Under the pieces are notes generated by a model that did no database searches, had not been told where the DNA came from, and saw nothing but the letters and a program-made list of their open reading frames with translations. A stretch of 64,000 nucleotides of DNA, taken from Mycolicibacterium tusciae (GTDB taxonomy: Bacteria > Actinomycetota > Actinomycetes > Mycobacteriales > Mycobacteriaceae). The position numbers and the translations under genes were made by a program. Below are positions 28,354 to 40,943 of this stretch, one piece after another (positions within the stretch are counted from its first letter, which is position 1; every line of letters starts with the position of its first letter). The stretch is from positions 310,001-374,000 of the forward strand of contig NZ_MVIM01000001.1 in NCBI RefSeq assembly GCF_002086795.1, in the 5' to 3' direction.

Positions 28354-31016
28354 GCTGATCGCTCGAGTTCGATTCGGGCTCGGTCGATTTGCTCGTAGGC
28401 ATACGCTACGACCGCCGCGGGCGTCATCGCCGCACTCTCGCGCGCGAGGGCTTCATACGCCTGTGCACCAAGAATCTCCTGCAAATGGTCAGTTGTGACC
28501 GCGATTTCGGGCCACGCCGCCATGACCATGGGATTTCGTACGGCAACGCTTGCGAGAGTCGCCGCTGAGTCGAAGTGTTCGAGCCGTTCCAAAATCACCG
28601 CGAGGCTCGCGATGGGCGAATGATAGAAGGCGACGCTGCCGGCATCCTGATAGTTTCGCAGCGCATGGGTGAGGTGACTCAGTGCCTCGAGTGGATCGCC
28701 GTGTTTGACCTCGAGGGTGGCCAGTACGGCGGCCAAGTGCGACTCGTTGAAGCGATTGCCGCTTTCGCGAGTCACCCCTATTCCCCGCCGCGCGGCCTCG
28801 ATGGCGCGCGAGGTATCGACGTCGTCATACACCCACGCCACACTGAGCAGTGCGTAGGACAGTGCCCACGGATTGCCCGTCGCTTCAGCCGTTTCGACGA
28901 CGCCCGTTGCCGCGCTGACGGCCTCTGCACGCGCGCCCGCGAAAACCAGCGCGTTCACCAGGGCCGACCTGGTCATGCCATGGGTGTCCCGACCGCTCTG
29001 GATGAATTCGCGGCACCACCCGGCATACCGTTCGGGCTGCCCGAACATCATGTAGACGCCGCCGGCCAACCCCTCGAACCCAAACGGAATCTCTTTATAG
29101 CCATCGTGTTTCGCCGCTGGGATGGCCTCGGCGTAAGCGACACCTTGATCACTGCGCCCAGTCTGATAACAGACGGATGCGAGGAGGTACAGCCAAGCAA
29201 GTCGGGGATGATCGGCCGCACGGGCGGGTTCGATCAGTTCCTCGACCCACGCGATGGGCTCGTAATTGTCGGCGAAGAATGCGATGAACCCGACAAATGT
29301 GGCGATGGTGGCGGCAGTGTCGAGGTCCTGCTCGTCGGCGGCCCACCGAAATGCGGAACGGAGGTTTGCGAGTTCGGTGGCGAACCACTCGTAGGCCCCG
29401 CGCTGCCTCGGGCTATCCCATAGGGCCATGATCTCGGGTTCGCGTCCGGCGAAGTAGCGGGAGTGTGCGGTCCGGGCGGCGGGAGCGGCACCCGAAGCCA
29501 CGAGTTGGTCTTCGGCGAACTGACGGATCGTCTCCAGCATCGAATACCGTGTGCGGCCGGTCGAACGATCGGCGATCAGAAGCGACTTGCGGACAAGTGC
29601 GTCCAAGCGGTCGAGCACTCTGTACTCGTCGACTTCTTCGGATCCCGCTACAGCGCAGGCACTTTCCAGATCAAATCCACCCCCGAATACCGAACACCGG
29701 TCCAGCAACGCCCTGTCTGCTTCGTCTAAGAGGTCGTAGGACCAGGCAACCGCGTGCCGAAGTGTTTGATGGCGTTCCAGGCCCCGGCGTGACCCAACGA
29801 GCAGCTTGAATCGATGATGCAGACGGTCTCGTACGTCGCTTGCCGACATGGACGCCATCCTCGAGGCGGCCAGTTCGATCGCCAACGGAATGCCGTCGAG
29901 GCGCGCGCAGATCTCCGCGACGGCGTCGGTCCCTTCTGCCGAGAAGTTCGGCGCGACACTGCGAGCGCGTTCCTCGAACAGTTCGGTGGCTGCGCCGGCG
30001 TCCAGCGATCGCAGCGGCCACACCTGTTCGTCGGTGACGCTCAATCCCTCCCGGCTGGTGGCGATGATCCGTACGGTGGAGGATGCCGCGATGATCGCCT
30101 CGATCAATTCGGCAGCAGCGTCGAGGACATGCTCACAGTTGTCGAATACCAGCAAGCGGACGCGCCCTTCGAGAGCCGCCGCCACCGACTCGCCAACCCC
30201 CATGCCGGGTTGCTGGGTCACACCGAGGCTCGCGGCGACCGCGTCAGGCACGGCAGCGGGATCATTGACCGCGGCGAGTTCGATAACCCAAACCCCGTCG
30301 GGGAACTCGTCAGCCACCTGCGCTGCGACTTCGAGTGCAAGCCGAGTCTTGCCGACGCCGCCGACGCCGGTCAATGTCACGAGGCGTCGCTGGCGCAGCA
30401 CGGAGGCAATCTCGCGGATTTCCGCGTCGCGACCGATGAGATTGGACGCCGGGGTTCGCAGATTGCCCACCTTGGGGTCGACGGTGCGGAGCGGCGGAAA
30501 GTCGGTCCGTAGCCCCGGCGCCTGCAGCTGGAACATCGTGACTGGATTCGCCACGTCGCGTAATCGACGTGGCCCAAGGTTCAATAATTCGATTCCGCTC
30601 AGGAGGCCTGCGGTCGATTCGGCAACCAAGATCTGACCGCCGTGGCCAGCAGCCATCAGCCGCGCTGCGCGATTGAGCACCGTCCCGAAATAGTCGTCGT
30701 CGCGCAATTCTGCTTCGCCGGTCGCGATCCCCATCCGCACCGGCAACTGCAACTCCCGCTGCGCATCGATCGCCGCCCCCACTGCAGACATCGGCGACGA
30801 GAACGCCGCAGCCATCCCGTCCCCGCTGTGACTGAAGACGTACCCCCCATGGGCATCGATCGTGGTGCGCAGCACCTTGTCATGCGCCGCCAGCGCCGCG
30901 CGCATCGCATCCGCGTCCGACTCCCACCGACGGGTCGAACCCTCGATATCGGTGAACAAGAACGTGACCACGCCACCGGGCGGGTCCCCCGCGGGCACCT
31001 GCACAGAATCGCACAC
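28350..31016 (-). CDS. Class III cyclase-STAND ATPase-TPR signalling protein (copy A)
   Basis: An 888-residue tandem paralogue of the downstream gene, near-identical in the cyclase domain (LFTDIEGSTRRWESDADAMR) and diverging toward the TPR region. Walker A TGVGGVGKTRLALEVAAQVA and Walker B RLLVFDNCEHVLD are intact. The cyclase Asp pair and NRAAR transition-state motif are conserved; Lys is absent before SGDG. No LuxR domain. GTG at 31016 is the longest start; several nearby in-frame GTGs are possible. First gene of a three-gene coupled unit. GC content looks lower than in the housekeeping genes around it. Confidence 0.88.
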   Translation of the reverse strand: MCDSVQVPAGDPPGGVVTFLFTDIEGSTRRWESDADAMRAALAAHDKVLRTTIDAHGGYVFSHSGDGMAAAFSSPMSAVGAAIDAQRELQLPVRMGIATGEAELRDDDYFGTVLNRAARLMAAGHGGQILVAESTAGLLSGIELLNLGPRRLRDVANPVTMFQLQAPGLRTDFPPLRTVDPKVGNLRTPASNLIGRDAEIREIASVLRQRRLVTLTGVGGVGKTRLALEVAAQVADEFPDGVWVIELAAVNDPAAVPDAVAASLGVTQQPGMGVGESVAAALEGRVRLLVFDNCEHVLDAAAELIEAIIAASSTVRIIATSREGLSVTDEQVWPLRSLDAGAATELFEERARSVAPNFSAEGTDAVAEICARLDGIPLAIELAASRMASMSASDVRDRLHHRFKLLVGSRRGLERHQTLRHAVAWSYDLLDEADRALLDRCSVFGGGFDLESACAVAGSEEVDEYRVLDRLDALVRKSLLIADRSTGRTRYSMLETIRQFAEDQLVASGAAPAARTAHSRYFAGREPEIMALWDSPRQRGAYEWFATELANLRSAFRWAADEQDLDTAATIATFVGFIAFFADNYEPIAWVEELIEPARAADHPRLAWLYLLASVCYQTGRSDQGVAYAEAIPAAKHDGYKEIPFGFEGLAGGVYMMFGQPERYAGWCREFIQSGRDTHGMTRSALVNALVFAGARAEAVSAATGVVETAEATGNPWALSYALLSVAWVYDDVDTSRAIEAARRGIGVTRESGNRFNESHLAAVLATLEVKHGDPLEALSHLTHALRNYQDAGSVAFYHSPIASLAVILERLEHFDSAATLASVAVRNPMVMAAWPEIAVTTDHLQEILGAQAYEALARESAAMTPAAVVAYAYEQIDRARIELERSA

Positions 31017-31094
31017 TTAAGTTCGCTGAGTGGCTGGTTACGGCACGTTTACTGCCGCCGATTTACGTGCGATAAATCCACAGCTCGCGACGAG

Positions 31095-32072
31095 CTAGGC
31101 GTCTTCGAGCAGATCCGGTGTGACGGCCGACTCCGTATCGGGGATACCGTCCTGCTTGGCCTTGCGGTCGGCCATGGACAGCAACCGTCGAATACGGCCC
31201 GCCACAGCGTCTTTCGTCATGGGTGGATCGGCGAGGCGGCCCAGTTCTTCGAGCGACGCCTGTCGATGCTCGACGCGTAGTTTGCCCGCGGCGGCCAGGT
31301 GGTCCGGCACGGTGTCGGCGAGGATCTCCAGCGCCCGCTCCACGCGCGCGGCCGCGGCGACCGCCGCCCGCGCCGACCGCCGCAGATTGGCGTCGTCGAA
31401 GTTTGCCAGCCGGTTGGCGGTGGCGCGCACCTCGCGGCGCATCCGCCGCTCCTCCCACGTCAACCTGGTGTCCTGGGCACCCATGCGCGTCAGCAATGCG
31501 CCGATGGCCTCGCCGTCGCGCACCACCACCCGGTCGGCGCCCCTGACTTCGCGGGCCTTCGCACTGACCCCAAGCCGGCGCGCCGCGCCAACGAGCGCCA
31601 GCGCTGCCTCAGGCCCCGGGCAACTGACCTCGAGCGCCGAGGACCGGCCCGGTTCGGTGAGGGATCCGTGCGCCAAAAACGCGCCACGCCAAGCAGCTTC
31701 GGCATCGGCGACGCTCCCGCCGACCACTTGTGCGGGAAGGCCACGCACCGGCCGTCCACGCAGGTCCAGCAGACCCGTCTGGCGGGCCAGCGCCTCACCG
31801 TCCTTGGCGACCCGCAAGACATACCGGGTGCTCTTGCGGATACCGCTCGCCGACAGCACATGCACCACGGCGTTGTAGCCGTACAGGTCGTAGATGTCCT
31901 TGCGCAGGCGCCGGGCGATGATCCCCAGATCGACCTCGGCCTCGACAACCACTCGGCCGGACACGATGTGCAGCCCCCCGGCGAACCGCAGCAGCGATGC
32001 CACCTCGGCGCGGCGCGCACTCACCGAATTGACCTGAAGACGGCTGAGCTCGTCTTTGACCTCGGCTGTCAT
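31095..32072 (-). CDS. whiA: Sporulation/cell-division regulator WhiA
   Basis: A 325-residue DNA-binding protein with an N-terminal LAGLIDADG-like fold ([20 protein letters not shown]) and a C-terminal helix-turn-helix ([20 protein letters not shown]). In actinomycetes WhiA works with WhiB to control division/sporulation genes. The start ATG at 32072 ([12 protein letters not shown]) overlaps the stop of yvcK as ATGA and matches Rv1423; the ATG two codons upstream is less likely. Confidence 0.94.
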   Translation of the reverse strand: MTAEVKDELSRLQVNSVSARRAEVASLLRFAGGLHIVSGRVVVEAEVDLGIIARRLRKDIYDLYGYNAVVHVLSASGIRKSTRYVLRVAKDGEALARQTGLLDLRGRPVRGLPAQVVGGSVADAEAAWRGAFLAHGSLTEPGRSSALEVSCPGPEAALALVGAARRLGVSAKAREVRGADRVVVRDGEAIGALLTRMGAQDTRLTWEERRMRREVRATANRLANFDDANLRRSARAAVAAAARVERALEILADTVPDHLAAAGKLRVEHRQASLEELGRLADPPMTKDAVAGRIRRLLSMADRKAKQDGIPDTESAVTPDLLEDA

Positions 32073-33091
32073 CGCCACGAGTCGTCACCTCTCGGTCCGT
32101 TCGCTGTCGGTGTGGGCACGGTCGGCGTTGGAGACACGGGCGGCGCCGCACCACGCAACCGCACACCCTCCAGAGCCGCGGCCAACCTCGCCGGGTCATG
32201 TAAAGGTGTACCAGGTCTGGACACGTCAGCAAACTCAACTTGGGCATCCAAGATTTTCGCGGTTCGGCGCAATTGCTCACGCTCCCGCTCGGACGGGACA
32301 CGGCTGGCGTCGACGATGACCTCGTGCACCGTGAACCCCGGCGCGTGTTGAGACAACACATGGATGTGACGTTCGGCCGAGAACTCCGCGGTCTCCCCCG
32401 GTTCTGCCACGAGGTTCACCACCAGCGCCCGCCGGGCCACCGTCGCCTGCAGCGCCGCCGCCAGCTGCGGAACGAGCACGTGCGGGATGACGCTCGTGAA
32501 CCACGACCCGGGGCCGAGCACGACCAGGTCGGCGGCCATGATCGCGTCCACCGCCTGCCTGGTGGCCGGCGGGTCGACCGGTATGAGCCTGACCCTGCGC
32601 ACCTTCCCGACCGTGGTCGCGATCGCCACCTGCCCCCGGATCACCCGGCTCATCCGCGGATCGGATTCCAGACCCGCCACGTCGGCCTCGATGCCCAGCC
32701 CCATCGGACACATCGGCAGGACCCGACCGTGAATGCCGAGCACGCGGCCCATTTCGTCGAGCGCCGCCACCGGATCGGCCAGCACCTCGTTGAGACCCGC
32801 GAGAATCAGGTTGCCGATCGGGTGCCCCGCGAGCGCACCGTTGCCACCAAACCGATGCTGCAGGATCGTCGCCCAGAGTCGCCCGTGCGGAGTGTCGGAT
32901 GCCAACGCGGCCAAGGCCATTCGCAGATCACCCGGCGGCACGACATCGAGTTCGCTTCGTAGCCGGCCGGAGGAACCACCGTCGTCGGCGACCGTGACGA
33001 TCGCGGTGACGTGCGGGGTGAGTCTGCGGGCCGCCGACAGCGTGGCGTAGAGGCCGTGCCCACCCCCGAGGGCGACGATCCGCGGACTCAT
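32069..33091 (-). CDS. YvcK/CofD-like gluconeogenesis factor (CuvA)
   Basis: A 340-residue protein of the 2-phospho-L-lactate-transferase-like family. The nucleotide-binding start is [20 protein letters not shown] and the following motif is [15 protein letters not shown]...PPGDLRMAL. Homologues bind UDP-sugars and support cell-wall synthesis during growth on gluconeogenic carbon (YvcK in Bacillus, CuvA in mycobacteria; Rv1422). Proline-rich C-terminal tail ([10 protein letters not shown]). Coupled to rapZ upstream and whiA downstream by 4-base overlaps. Confidence 0.92.
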   Translation of the reverse strand: MSPRIVALGGGHGLYATLSAARRLTPHVTAIVTVADDGGSSGRLRSELDVVPPGDLRMALAALASDTPHGRLWATILQHRFGGNGALAGHPIGNLILAGLNEVLADPVAALDEMGRVLGIHGRVLPMCPMGLGIEADVAGLESDPRMSRVIRGQVAIATTVGKVRRVRLIPVDPPATRQAVDAIMAADLVVLGPGSWFTSVIPHVLVPQLAAALQATVARRALVVNLVAEPGETAEFSAERHIHVLSQHAPGFTVHEVIVDASRVPSEREREQLRRTAKILDAQVEFADVSRPGTPLHDPARLAAALEGVRLRGAAPPVSPTPTVPTPTANGPRGDDSWR

Positions 33092-34014
33092 TCGCGCCCC
33101 AAATCCCGGTGCAATACCCGCACCGTCAGGTCGTCACCGCCCTGCAGTCTGGCCGCCAGCGCCTCGGCGATCGCAACGCTGCGATGCTTGCCTCCGGTGC
33201 AGCCAATAGCAACAGTCATATAGCGCTTACCCTCGCGACGATATCCGTCGATGACGAAGTCCAGCAGACGATGATAGGTCTCCAGAAACTCTCCGGCGCC
33301 CGGTTGGCCTAGTACGTAGTCGCGGACGGCCGGGTGCTGTCCGCTGTGCGGTCGCAGTTCGTCCACCCAATGCGGATTTGGCAAAAAGCGCACATCCATC
33401 ACCGTATCGGCGTCCATGGGGAGGCCGTACTTATATCCGAAGGACTCGACGGTGACGCTGGTGTGAGCGACGGTTTCGCCGCCGAAGGCACGCTCGATGC
33501 TTTCCCGCAGCGCGGGAACCGGCAGTGTCGACGTGTCGATGACGAGATCAGCCGCAGCCCGGATGGGTGCCAGCAAGGTGCGCTCGGCCGCAATGCCCTC
33601 CGCAAGAGTCTGATTCCCCTGCAAAGGATGGCTGCGCCGGTTCTGCTCATATCGGCGGACCAGGATGTCGTCGGAGGCCTCGAGAAACAGCACCCGGGGG
33701 GTGATGTTGCGGGTGGCCAGATCGTTGCGGACCCAGTCGAGATCGCCGGTGAACCCACGGGACCGCACGTCCATGACCACGGCCAGCTGGGTGATGCGCG
33801 AGCCCGCCGCCAGTCCGAGCTCCACCATCCGCGCAATCAGCTCCGGCGGCAGGTTGTCGGCCACATACCAGCCGAGATCCTCCAGCACCTTGGCCGCCGT
33901 GCCCCGGCCTGCGCCGGACAGCCCGGTAACCAGTACGACATCGATGCCGGATCCCCCACGTTCGCCGTTGCCGGCGCCATCCTGCAATTCTTCGTGCATG
34001 CCCTGGTCTGTCAT
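33088..34014 (-). CDS. rapZ: RapZ-family nucleotide-binding protein
   Basis: A 308-residue P-loop protein of the RapZ/YvcJ family (Rv1421 type). The Walker A-like loop reads [20 protein letters not shown], with Arg in place of the usual Lys. The C-terminal domain ends in the family signature [20 protein letters not shown]. In E. coli RapZ is an RNA-binding adaptor; in actinobacteria the role is unclear. Between uvrC and yvcK with 4-base overlaps on both sides. Confidence 0.92.
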   Translation of the reverse strand: MTDQGMHEELQDGAGNGERGGSGIDVVLVTGLSGAGRGTAAKVLEDLGWYVADNLPPELIARMVELGLAAGSRITQLAVVMDVRSRGFTGDLDWVRNDLATRNITPRVLFLEASDDILVRRYEQNRRSHPLQGNQTLAEGIAAERTLLAPIRAAADLVIDTSTLPVPALRESIERAFGGETVAHTSVTVESFGYKYGLPMDADTVMDVRFLPNPHWVDELRPHSGQHPAVRDYVLGQPGAGEFLETYHRLLDFVIDGYRREGKRYMTVAIGCTGGKHRSVAIAEALAARLQGGDDLTVRVLHRDLGRE

Positions 34015-36023
34015 CCGGATGCTCTGCTCTGATCATTGCCGATAACCGGTTCGGGCGCTCCGGAATCGGGCGGGACGCCGAGAGCGTCCAGAACGGCCTT
34101 CGCCGTCGCTGCACCGATGCCGGGCACGGCGGTGATCTCCTCGACGCTGGCCTCCTTCAAGCGCGCGACCGATCCGAAATGGGTGACCAGCGCCTTGCGA
34201 CGATGCTCGCCGAGCCCACGGATCGAATCGAGGGCCGACGCCGTCATCCGCTTCGACCGCTTGCTGCGGTGATAGGTGATCGCAAACCGGTGCGCCTCGT
34301 CGCGTACCCGCTGCAGTAGATACAAACCTTCGCTGTTGCGCGGCATGATCAGCGGGTCAGGCTCAGCCGGCACCCACACCTCTTCCAACCGTTTCGCCAG
34401 CCCGATGACGGCGACATCGCTGATCCCGAGATCGTCGAGCACCGCTTGCGCGGCGTTGACCTGCGGGGCGCCCCCGTCGACCACAAACAGGTTCGGGGGG
34501 TAGGCGAATTTGCGCGGTTTTTCCGGCGGAGCCGCCCCGGCGGCGACATTGTCCTGGGCCGCAAGTCCTTTCGCGTCCTGCAGGTCGTGCAGGTGCCGGT
34601 GGAATCGCCGCCTGGTCACCTCGGCGATCGACGCGACGTCGTCGGAACGCCCCTTCCCAGCCGCGCCCCTGATCGCATAGTGGCGATAGTCGGATTTGCG
34701 CGGCAGCCCGTCCTCGAACACCACCAACGAGGCCACTACATCGGTGCCCTGAACGTGGCTGATGTCGACACATTCGATGCGAAGCGGCGCGTCCGCCAGA
34801 CCCAGCGATTCCTGAATGCTCTGCAATGCAGCGCTTCTTGCGGTGAAGTCGCCGGCTCGCTTGAGTTTGTGCTGTGTCAGCGCATCCTGCGCGTTGCGTT
34901 TGACGGTCTCGGCGAGCGCGCGTTTGTCACCACGCCGAGGGACTCGCACCGACACGCGTGAGCCGCGCAGCTGGGACAACCACGTCTCGATTTCTTCGGC
35001 GTTGTCCGGCAGACACGGGACCAGCACCTGCCGGGGCACCGGCGTCAACGACGTATCGGCGGCCCCGTCGAGGTCGGCCTGATCGCCGTAGAACTGGGTC
35101 AGGAACTGCTCGACGAGGTGCTCGAGGGCGGATTCGCCAGGCTCACCGGACTTTTCGACGATCCAACCGCGCTGGCCGCGTACCCGGCCGCCCCGCACGT
35201 GGAACACCTGCACAGCGGCTTCCAGATCGTCATCGGCGAAGGCCACCACGTCGGCGTCAGTGCCGTCTCCGAACACCACGGCCTGCTTCTCCATGGCCCG
35301 TTTCATCGCGGAAATGTTGTCCCGCAACCGGGCCGCCCGTTCGAAGTCCAGCAGCTCGGCAGCCTGGTTCATCTGGTGTTCCATGTCACGGATCAGCCGG
35401 TCGGTCTTGCCCGCCAGGAAGTCGCAGAAGTCGTCGACGATCTGCCGGTGTGCGTCGGCCGTCACCCGCCCGACACACGGTGCCGAGCACTTGTCGATGT
35501 ACCCGAGCAGGCAGGGCCGGTCGATCTGCCTGTGCCGCTTGAAAACTCCCGCTGAACAGGTGCGCGCGGGAAAGACCCGGGTCAGCAGGTCGAGCGTTTC
35601 GCGAATCGCCCAGGCGTGCGAGTAGGGCCCGAAATAGCGAACACCCTTCCGCCGCGCGCCGCGATAGACCATCAGCCGCGGGTACTCCTCGTTCAACGTC
35701 ACAGCGAGCACCGGGTACGACTTGTCGTCGCGGTAGCGCACGTTGAACCGCGGATCGAACTCCTTTATCCAGTTGTACTCGAGCTGCAGCGCCTCGACTT
35801 CGGTGTTGACCACCGTCCACTCGACTCCGGCCGCAGACGTCACCATCTGGCGGGTGCGTGGTGCGAGGCCGGACAAATCGGCGAAGTAGGAGTTCAGCCG
35901 ACTCCGCAGGCTCTTGGCCTTGCCGACGTAGATCACCCGACCGTGCGGATCCCGGAACCGGTAGACACCCGGCTGGACGGGAATCGACCCGGGAGCGGGT
36001 CGGTACGTCGCGGGATCGGGCAC
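34011..36023 (-). CDS. uvrC: Excinuclease ABC subunit C
   Basis: A 670-residue nucleotide-excision-repair nuclease. Order: GIY-YIG domain ([20 protein letters not shown], residues 18-37), Cys-rich segment, UVR motif ([20 protein letters not shown]), RNase H-like 5'-incision domain ([40 protein letters not shown]), and a C-terminal helix-hairpin-helix pair ([31 protein letters not shown]). GTG start at 36023 has a -10 box 7 nt upstream. First gene of uvrC-rapZ-yvcK-whiA. Confidence 0.96.
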   Translation of the reverse strand: MPDPATYRPAPGSIPVQPGVYRFRDPHGRVIYVGKAKSLRSRLNSYFADLSGLAPRTRQMVTSAAGVEWTVVNTEVEALQLEYNWIKEFDPRFNVRYRDDKSYPVLAVTLNEEYPRLMVYRGARRKGVRYFGPYSHAWAIRETLDLLTRVFPARTCSAGVFKRHRQIDRPCLLGYIDKCSAPCVGRVTADAHRQIVDDFCDFLAGKTDRLIRDMEHQMNQAAELLDFERAARLRDNISAMKRAMEKQAVVFGDGTDADVVAFADDDLEAAVQVFHVRGGRVRGQRGWIVEKSGEPGESALEHLVEQFLTQFYGDQADLDGAADTSLTPVPRQVLVPCLPDNAEEIETWLSQLRGSRVSVRVPRRGDKRALAETVKRNAQDALTQHKLKRAGDFTARSAALQSIQESLGLADAPLRIECVDISHVQGTDVVASLVVFEDGLPRKSDYRHYAIRGAAGKGRSDDVASIAEVTRRRFHRHLHDLQDAKGLAAQDNVAAGAAPPEKPRKFAYPPNLFVVDGGAPQVNAAQAVLDDLGISDVAVIGLAKRLEEVWVPAEPDPLIMPRNSEGLYLLQRVRDEAHRFAITYHRSKRSKRMTASALDSIRGLGEHRRKALVTHFGSVARLKEASVEEITAVPGIGAATAKAVLDALGVPPDSGAPEPVIGNDQSRASG

Positions 36024-36030
36024 GGATTCC

Positions 36031-36036
36031 AGGTTA
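36031..36036 (-). promoter_or_regulatory. -10 box with leaderless geometry for uvrC
   Basis: TAACCT on the minus strand is followed by seven bases and then the uvrC GTG; no ribosome site fits between. This predicts a leaderless transcript for the uvrC-rapZ-yvcK-whiA operon. Confidence 0.45.
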
Positions 36037-36058
36037 CTGCCGTCCCCGGACGAGTCCG

Positions 36059-38038
36059 ATGAACTACCGTCGGGTGATGCGGTTTTCGGCGCTGACTAAG
36101 GTGATGGCCCCGCTGACCGGCGTCGTCGTGGTGCTTGCCGGATGTGCAGCCGACGAGAACACGGAGCCAGACGCCGCCGGACCGTGCGCAATCGTCGCCA
36201 ACGGCACCCCGGCGCCCAAGGCCCCGGCCAGCCCGACGGTATCCACTTCCCGAAACATTTCCACCAATCCCGCGGTGGCGACCGGGTACCGCAAGGACAT
36301 GACCGCCGTGCGGACCAGCACCTACTCCGTGGCCACCGCCAACCCGCTGGCCACCCAGGCGGCATGTGACATTCTTCGCGACGGCGGCACGGCCGCCGAC
36401 GCACTGGTCACCGCGCAGGCGGTGCTCGGTCTGGTCGAGCCGCAGTCGTCCGGCCTTGGCGGCGGCGGCTTCCTGTTGTACTACGACGCGGCGGCTGACT
36501 CGCTACAGGCCTACGACGGCCGAGAGACGGCGCCGGCGGCGGCAACCGAGAACTACCTGCGCTGGATCTCCGACACCGACCGCACTGAACCCAAGCCCGA
36601 CACCCGGGCATCCGGCCGTTCCATCGGCGTGCCGGGCATCGTGCGGCTTATGCAGGATGTGCACGCCGAGCACGGGAAGACCGGTTGGCGCGACTTGTTC
36701 AGCCCCGCCGTCGGCCTCGCCGACGACGGCTTCAAGATCAGTACGCGGATGGCGACCGCCATCGCCAGCGCCGCGCCGCAACTGAAATTGGATCCCCAGG
36801 CGGCCGAATACTTCCTGAACCCCGACGGCAGCCCGAAGACCGAGGGGACGACTCTGACCAACCCCGCCTACGCAAAGACGTTGGGGGTCATCGCATCTGA
36901 TCCGCAGTCGTTTTACACCGGTGCGATCGCCGGCGATATCGTCGACGCCGTCGCCGACATCTCAGGCGGCCGCACACCGGGCATGATGACCCGCGAAGAT
37001 CTTGCCGGGTACGCCGTCAAAACGCGCGAGCCGCTGTGTTCGCCGTACCGCGGCAAGGAAATCTGCGGCATGCCGCCTCCCTCGTCGGGGGGCATCGCGG
37101 TCGCGTCGGCGCTGGGCATACTCGAACACTTCGCCATGGCCGGCTATAAGCCCACGGACATCGATCTCAACGGGGGCAGACCATCCGTGATGGGCGTGCA
37201 CCTGATATCCGAGGCGGAGCGGCTGGCCTACGCCGACCGGGACAAGTACGTGGCCGACACCGATTTCGTCCCGCTGCCCGGTGGCACGCCCAATACCTTG
37301 ATCAACAGCGACTACCTCGCGGGCCGCGCGGCGCTGATCTCCGAGCAACGTTCGATGGGGACAGCGAAGCCAGGAGAATTCGGCCCGCCGACGACGCCAG
37401 TGCCGCCGCCCCCGGAGCATGGAACAAGTCAGATCAGCATCATCGACGCGCGCGGAAACGCCGCGTCGATGACCACGACGATCGAGTCTTCGTTCGGCTC
37501 GTTCCACATGGTGGACGGCTTCGTCCTCAACAACCAACTCACCGACTTCTCGGCCGAACCCACCGGACCCGACGGCGCTCCAGTAGCCAACCGGATCCAG
37601 CCCGGCAAGCGGCCGCGCAGCTCGATGGCCCCCACGTTGATCTTCGACGCGGCAGACCAGCCCGGAACGCGAGGTCCGCTTTACGCGGCACTCGGATCGC
37701 CGGGTGGCTCGGTCATCATCCAGTTCGTCGTGAAAACCATTGTGGGAATGGTGGATTGGGGCCTGGACCCGCAGCAGGCGGTGTCCATGGTCGACTTCGG
37801 CGCGGCCAACACTGCCAAGACCAACGTCGGCGGCGAGCATCCCGTCATCGACACCTCCGGCCCCCCTGGACTGGCTGGCGACCGCGACCCGCTGGTGGTC
37901 GGTCTACGCAAACTCGGACATCAAGTCGACCTGGCCGATCAGACCAGCGGATTGTCCGCGATCATCCGCGACAACGACGGTTTCATCGGTGGCGCTGATC
38001 CTCGCCGTGAGGGGCTGGTGATGGGCGACACCAGGTGA
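36059..38038 (+). CDS. Gamma-glutamyltranspeptidase lipoprotein
   Basis: A 659-residue exported N-terminal-nucleophile hydrolase. The signal peptide ends in a lipobox (VVVVLAGC), so the protein is predicted to be acylated on the cell surface. The precursor is autocleaved before Thr456 in [14 protein letters not shown], giving large and small subunits; the small subunit has the glycine-rich substrate loop [15 protein letters not shown]. It cleaves gamma-glutamyl bonds such as in glutathione-like peptides. ATG at 36077 is an alternative start. Similar to M. tuberculosis GgtB (Rv2394). Stop overlaps the GNAT gene (GTGA). Confidence 0.9.
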   Translation: MNYRRVMRFSALTKVMAPLTGVVVVLAGCAADENTEPDAAGPCAIVANGTPAPKAPASPTVSTSRNISTNPAVATGYRKDMTAVRTSTYSVATANPLATQAACDILRDGGTAADALVTAQAVLGLVEPQSSGLGGGGFLLYYDAAADSLQAYDGRETAPAAATENYLRWISDTDRTEPKPDTRASGRSIGVPGIVRLMQDVHAEHGKTGWRDLFSPAVGLADDGFKISTRMATAIASAAPQLKLDPQAAEYFLNPDGSPKTEGTTLTNPAYAKTLGVIASDPQSFYTGAIAGDIVDAVADISGGRTPGMMTREDLAGYAVKTREPLCSPYRGKEICGMPPPSSGGIAVASALGILEHFAMAGYKPTDIDLNGGRPSVMGVHLISEAERLAYADRDKYVADTDFVPLPGGTPNTLINSDYLAGRAALISEQRSMGTAKPGEFGPPTTPVPPPPEHGTSQISIIDARGNAASMTTTIESSFGSFHMVDGFVLNNQLTDFSAEPTGPDGAPVANRIQPGKRPRSSMAPTLIFDAADQPGTRGPLYAALGSPGGSVIIQFVVKTIVGMVDWGLDPQQAVSMVDFGAANTAKTNVGGEHPVIDTSGPPGLAGDRDPLVVGLRKLGHQVDLADQTSGLSAIIRDNDGFIGGADPRREGLVMGDTR

Positions 38039-38491
38039 CCGCGAAGGTCATCCGTCTCGCCGAGTCCGATTGGAGGGTCTTCGCCACGATCCGGTTGCGG
38101 GCCCTGACCGACGCCCTCGGAGAGCAGGATCCGCAATATAAAAAGGAAGCGGGATTCACCGCGGCGCAGTGGCGGCGACGGCTACGCAACCACACGCAAT
38201 TCGCGACGCTCGTCGACGGCCGCCCCGTCGGGTTGATCGCCGCACAGCGGGAGAATCCGGACTCGGTGTATCTCTATTCGCTGTGGTTGGACCCGACCGT
38301 TCGTGGTCGGGGCCTGGCACGCCCGCTGGTGGCAGCAGCGGTGGACTGGGCGCGCAACGAAGGCGTCCAGACCATCACGCTGCGGGTCGCTTCCGGCAAT
38401 GTGGCGGCGCGCGCCGTTTACGAGAGCCTGGGATTCAGGTTTGTCGCCGCGTCCGAAAACACCCAACCCCGAGACGAAGTCGCGATGACGC

Positions 38492-38505
<14 letters not shown>
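38035..38505 (+). CDS. GNAT-family N-acetyltransferase
   Basis: A 156-residue acetyltransferase. The acetyl-CoA motif A is LWLDPTVRGRGLARPLVAAA near residues 83-102, and motif B is SGNVAARAVYESLGFRFVAA. Substrate unknown. GTG start overlaps the transpeptidase stop, so they are co-translated. Its 3' end overlaps the convergent PH-domain gene by 14 bases. Confidence 0.9.
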
Positions 38506-39470
<965 letters not shown>

Positions 39471-39471
39471 C

Positions 39472-40803
39472 TCACAGGGCGCCGCCGAGATCGCGCTCGG
39501 GTGACGTGCGGTCACGATCACCCAGCAGGTACACACCCTCTTCGTACGAGTCCATGGTCACGGCCTCGTGGTACTCATCCAAACCGATGAGGTCGTGGCC
39601 CATCCGGTCACGCTTGGTCATCAAATAGCGGATGTTCTCCGCGTTGGCGCGAACCGGAAGCGGAACACGCTCGATGATGTGCAGCCCGTAGCCGTCGAGT
39701 CCGACACGCTTGGCCGGGTTGTTGGTCAGCAGCCGCATCGACCGGACCCCGAGGTCGACGAGGATCTGTGCGCCGATGCCGTAGTCGCGCGCATCGGCAG
39801 GCAGGCCGAGTTTCAGGTTGGCGTCGACGGTGTCCTCGCCGGCGTCCTGCAGCTGGTAGGCCTGCAGCTTGTGCATCAGGCCGATGCCGCGGCCCTCGTG
39901 ACCGCGCATGTACAGCACGATGCCGCGACCTTCGCGGGCCACCATCGCCAGCGCGGCGTCCAATTGCGGACCGCAATCGCAGCGCCGGGACCCGAACACG
40001 TCACCGGTGAGACATTCCGAGTGCACCCGGACGAGGACATCGTGCCCGTCACCATGCGGTCCGGCGATGTCGCCGCGCACCAGCGCCACGTGCTCGACAT
40101 CTTCGTAGATGCTGCTGTATCCGACCGCGCGGAACTCGCCGTGCCGTGTCGGGATGCGCGCCTCGGCGATGCGCTCGATGTGCTTCTCGTGCTTGCGACG
40201 CCACTCAATGAGGTCGGCGATCGAGATGAGCGCCAAGTCGTGCTCGTCGGCGAAGACCCGTAGCTCATCGGTCTGCGCCATGGCGCCTTCGTCTTTTTGG
40301 CTGACGATCTCGCAGATCGCCCCGGCGGGCTGCAGACCGGCCAGCCTGGCCAGGTCGACGGCGGCCTCGGTGTGACCCGGACGGCGCAGCACGCCACCGT
40401 CTTTCGCGCGCAGCGGCACGACGTGGCCGGGCCGGGTGAAGTCGTCGGCGATGCTGGTGGGGTCGGCGAGCAACCGCATCGTGGTCGCGCGGTCCGAAGC
40501 CGAAATACCGGTTCCGACACCCCTTTTCGCGTCGACGGTCACGGTGTACGCGGTGCCGTGCTTGTCCTGATTGACCGCGAACATGGGCAGCAGGCCCAGC
40601 TTGTCGCAGACCGCGCCGTCGAGCGGGACGCACAGATAGCCGGAGGTGTAACGCACCATGAAGGCCACCAGCTCGGGAGTCGCCTTCTCGGCGGCGAAAA
40701 TCAGATCGCCTTCATTCTCGCGATCCTCGTCGTCGATGACCACCACGGCCTTACCCGCGGCGATGTCGGCGACCGCCCGCTCCACGGTGTCAAGCCTCGT
40801 CAC
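39472..40803 (-). CDS. ribBA: Bifunctional DHBP synthase / GTP cyclohydrolase II
   Basis: A 443-residue two-domain enzyme supplying both precursors of riboflavin. Residues 1-200 are 3,4-dihydroxy-2-butanone-4-phosphate synthase ([36 protein letters not shown]). Residues 205-410 are GTP cyclohydrolase II with zinc cysteines in [20 protein letters not shown] and [23 protein letters not shown] at 40803 ([11 protein letters not shown]) matches the M. tuberculosis RibA2 start; GTG at 40821 is possible. Followed by the duplicated coupling module and ribH. Confidence 0.95.
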   Translation of the reverse strand: MTRLDTVERAVADIAAGKAVVVIDDEDRENEGDLIFAAEKATPELVAFMVRYTSGYLCVPLDGAVCDKLGLLPMFAVNQDKHGTAYTVTVDAKRGVGTGISASDRATTMRLLADPTSIADDFTRPGHVVPLRAKDGGVLRRPGHTEAAVDLARLAGLQPAGAICEIVSQKDEGAMAQTDELRVFADEHDLALISIADLIEWRRKHEKHIERIAEARIPTRHGEFRAVGYSSIYEDVEHVALVRGDIAGPHGDGHDVLVRVHSECLTGDVFGSRRCDCGPQLDAALAMVAREGRGIVLYMRGHEGRGIGLMHKLQAYQLQDAGEDTVDANLKLGLPADARDYGIGAQILVDLGVRSMRLLTNNPAKRVGLDGYGLHIIERVPLPVRANAENIRYLMTKRDRMGHDLIGLDEYHEAVTMDSYEEGVYLLGDRDRTSPERDLGGAL

Positions 40804-40943
40804 CACATCAGTATGAACCACCCAGGCCGAAGTCTTATTCTCGCTCCCCTGACCTGGGTTTTCGGTTTATCTCCCGAGCAGTCGACCCGCCGCCGATCTA
40901 GTCGCCAGCGGGCCGCTACCAGGACTGCGGGTGAATCCGTGGT

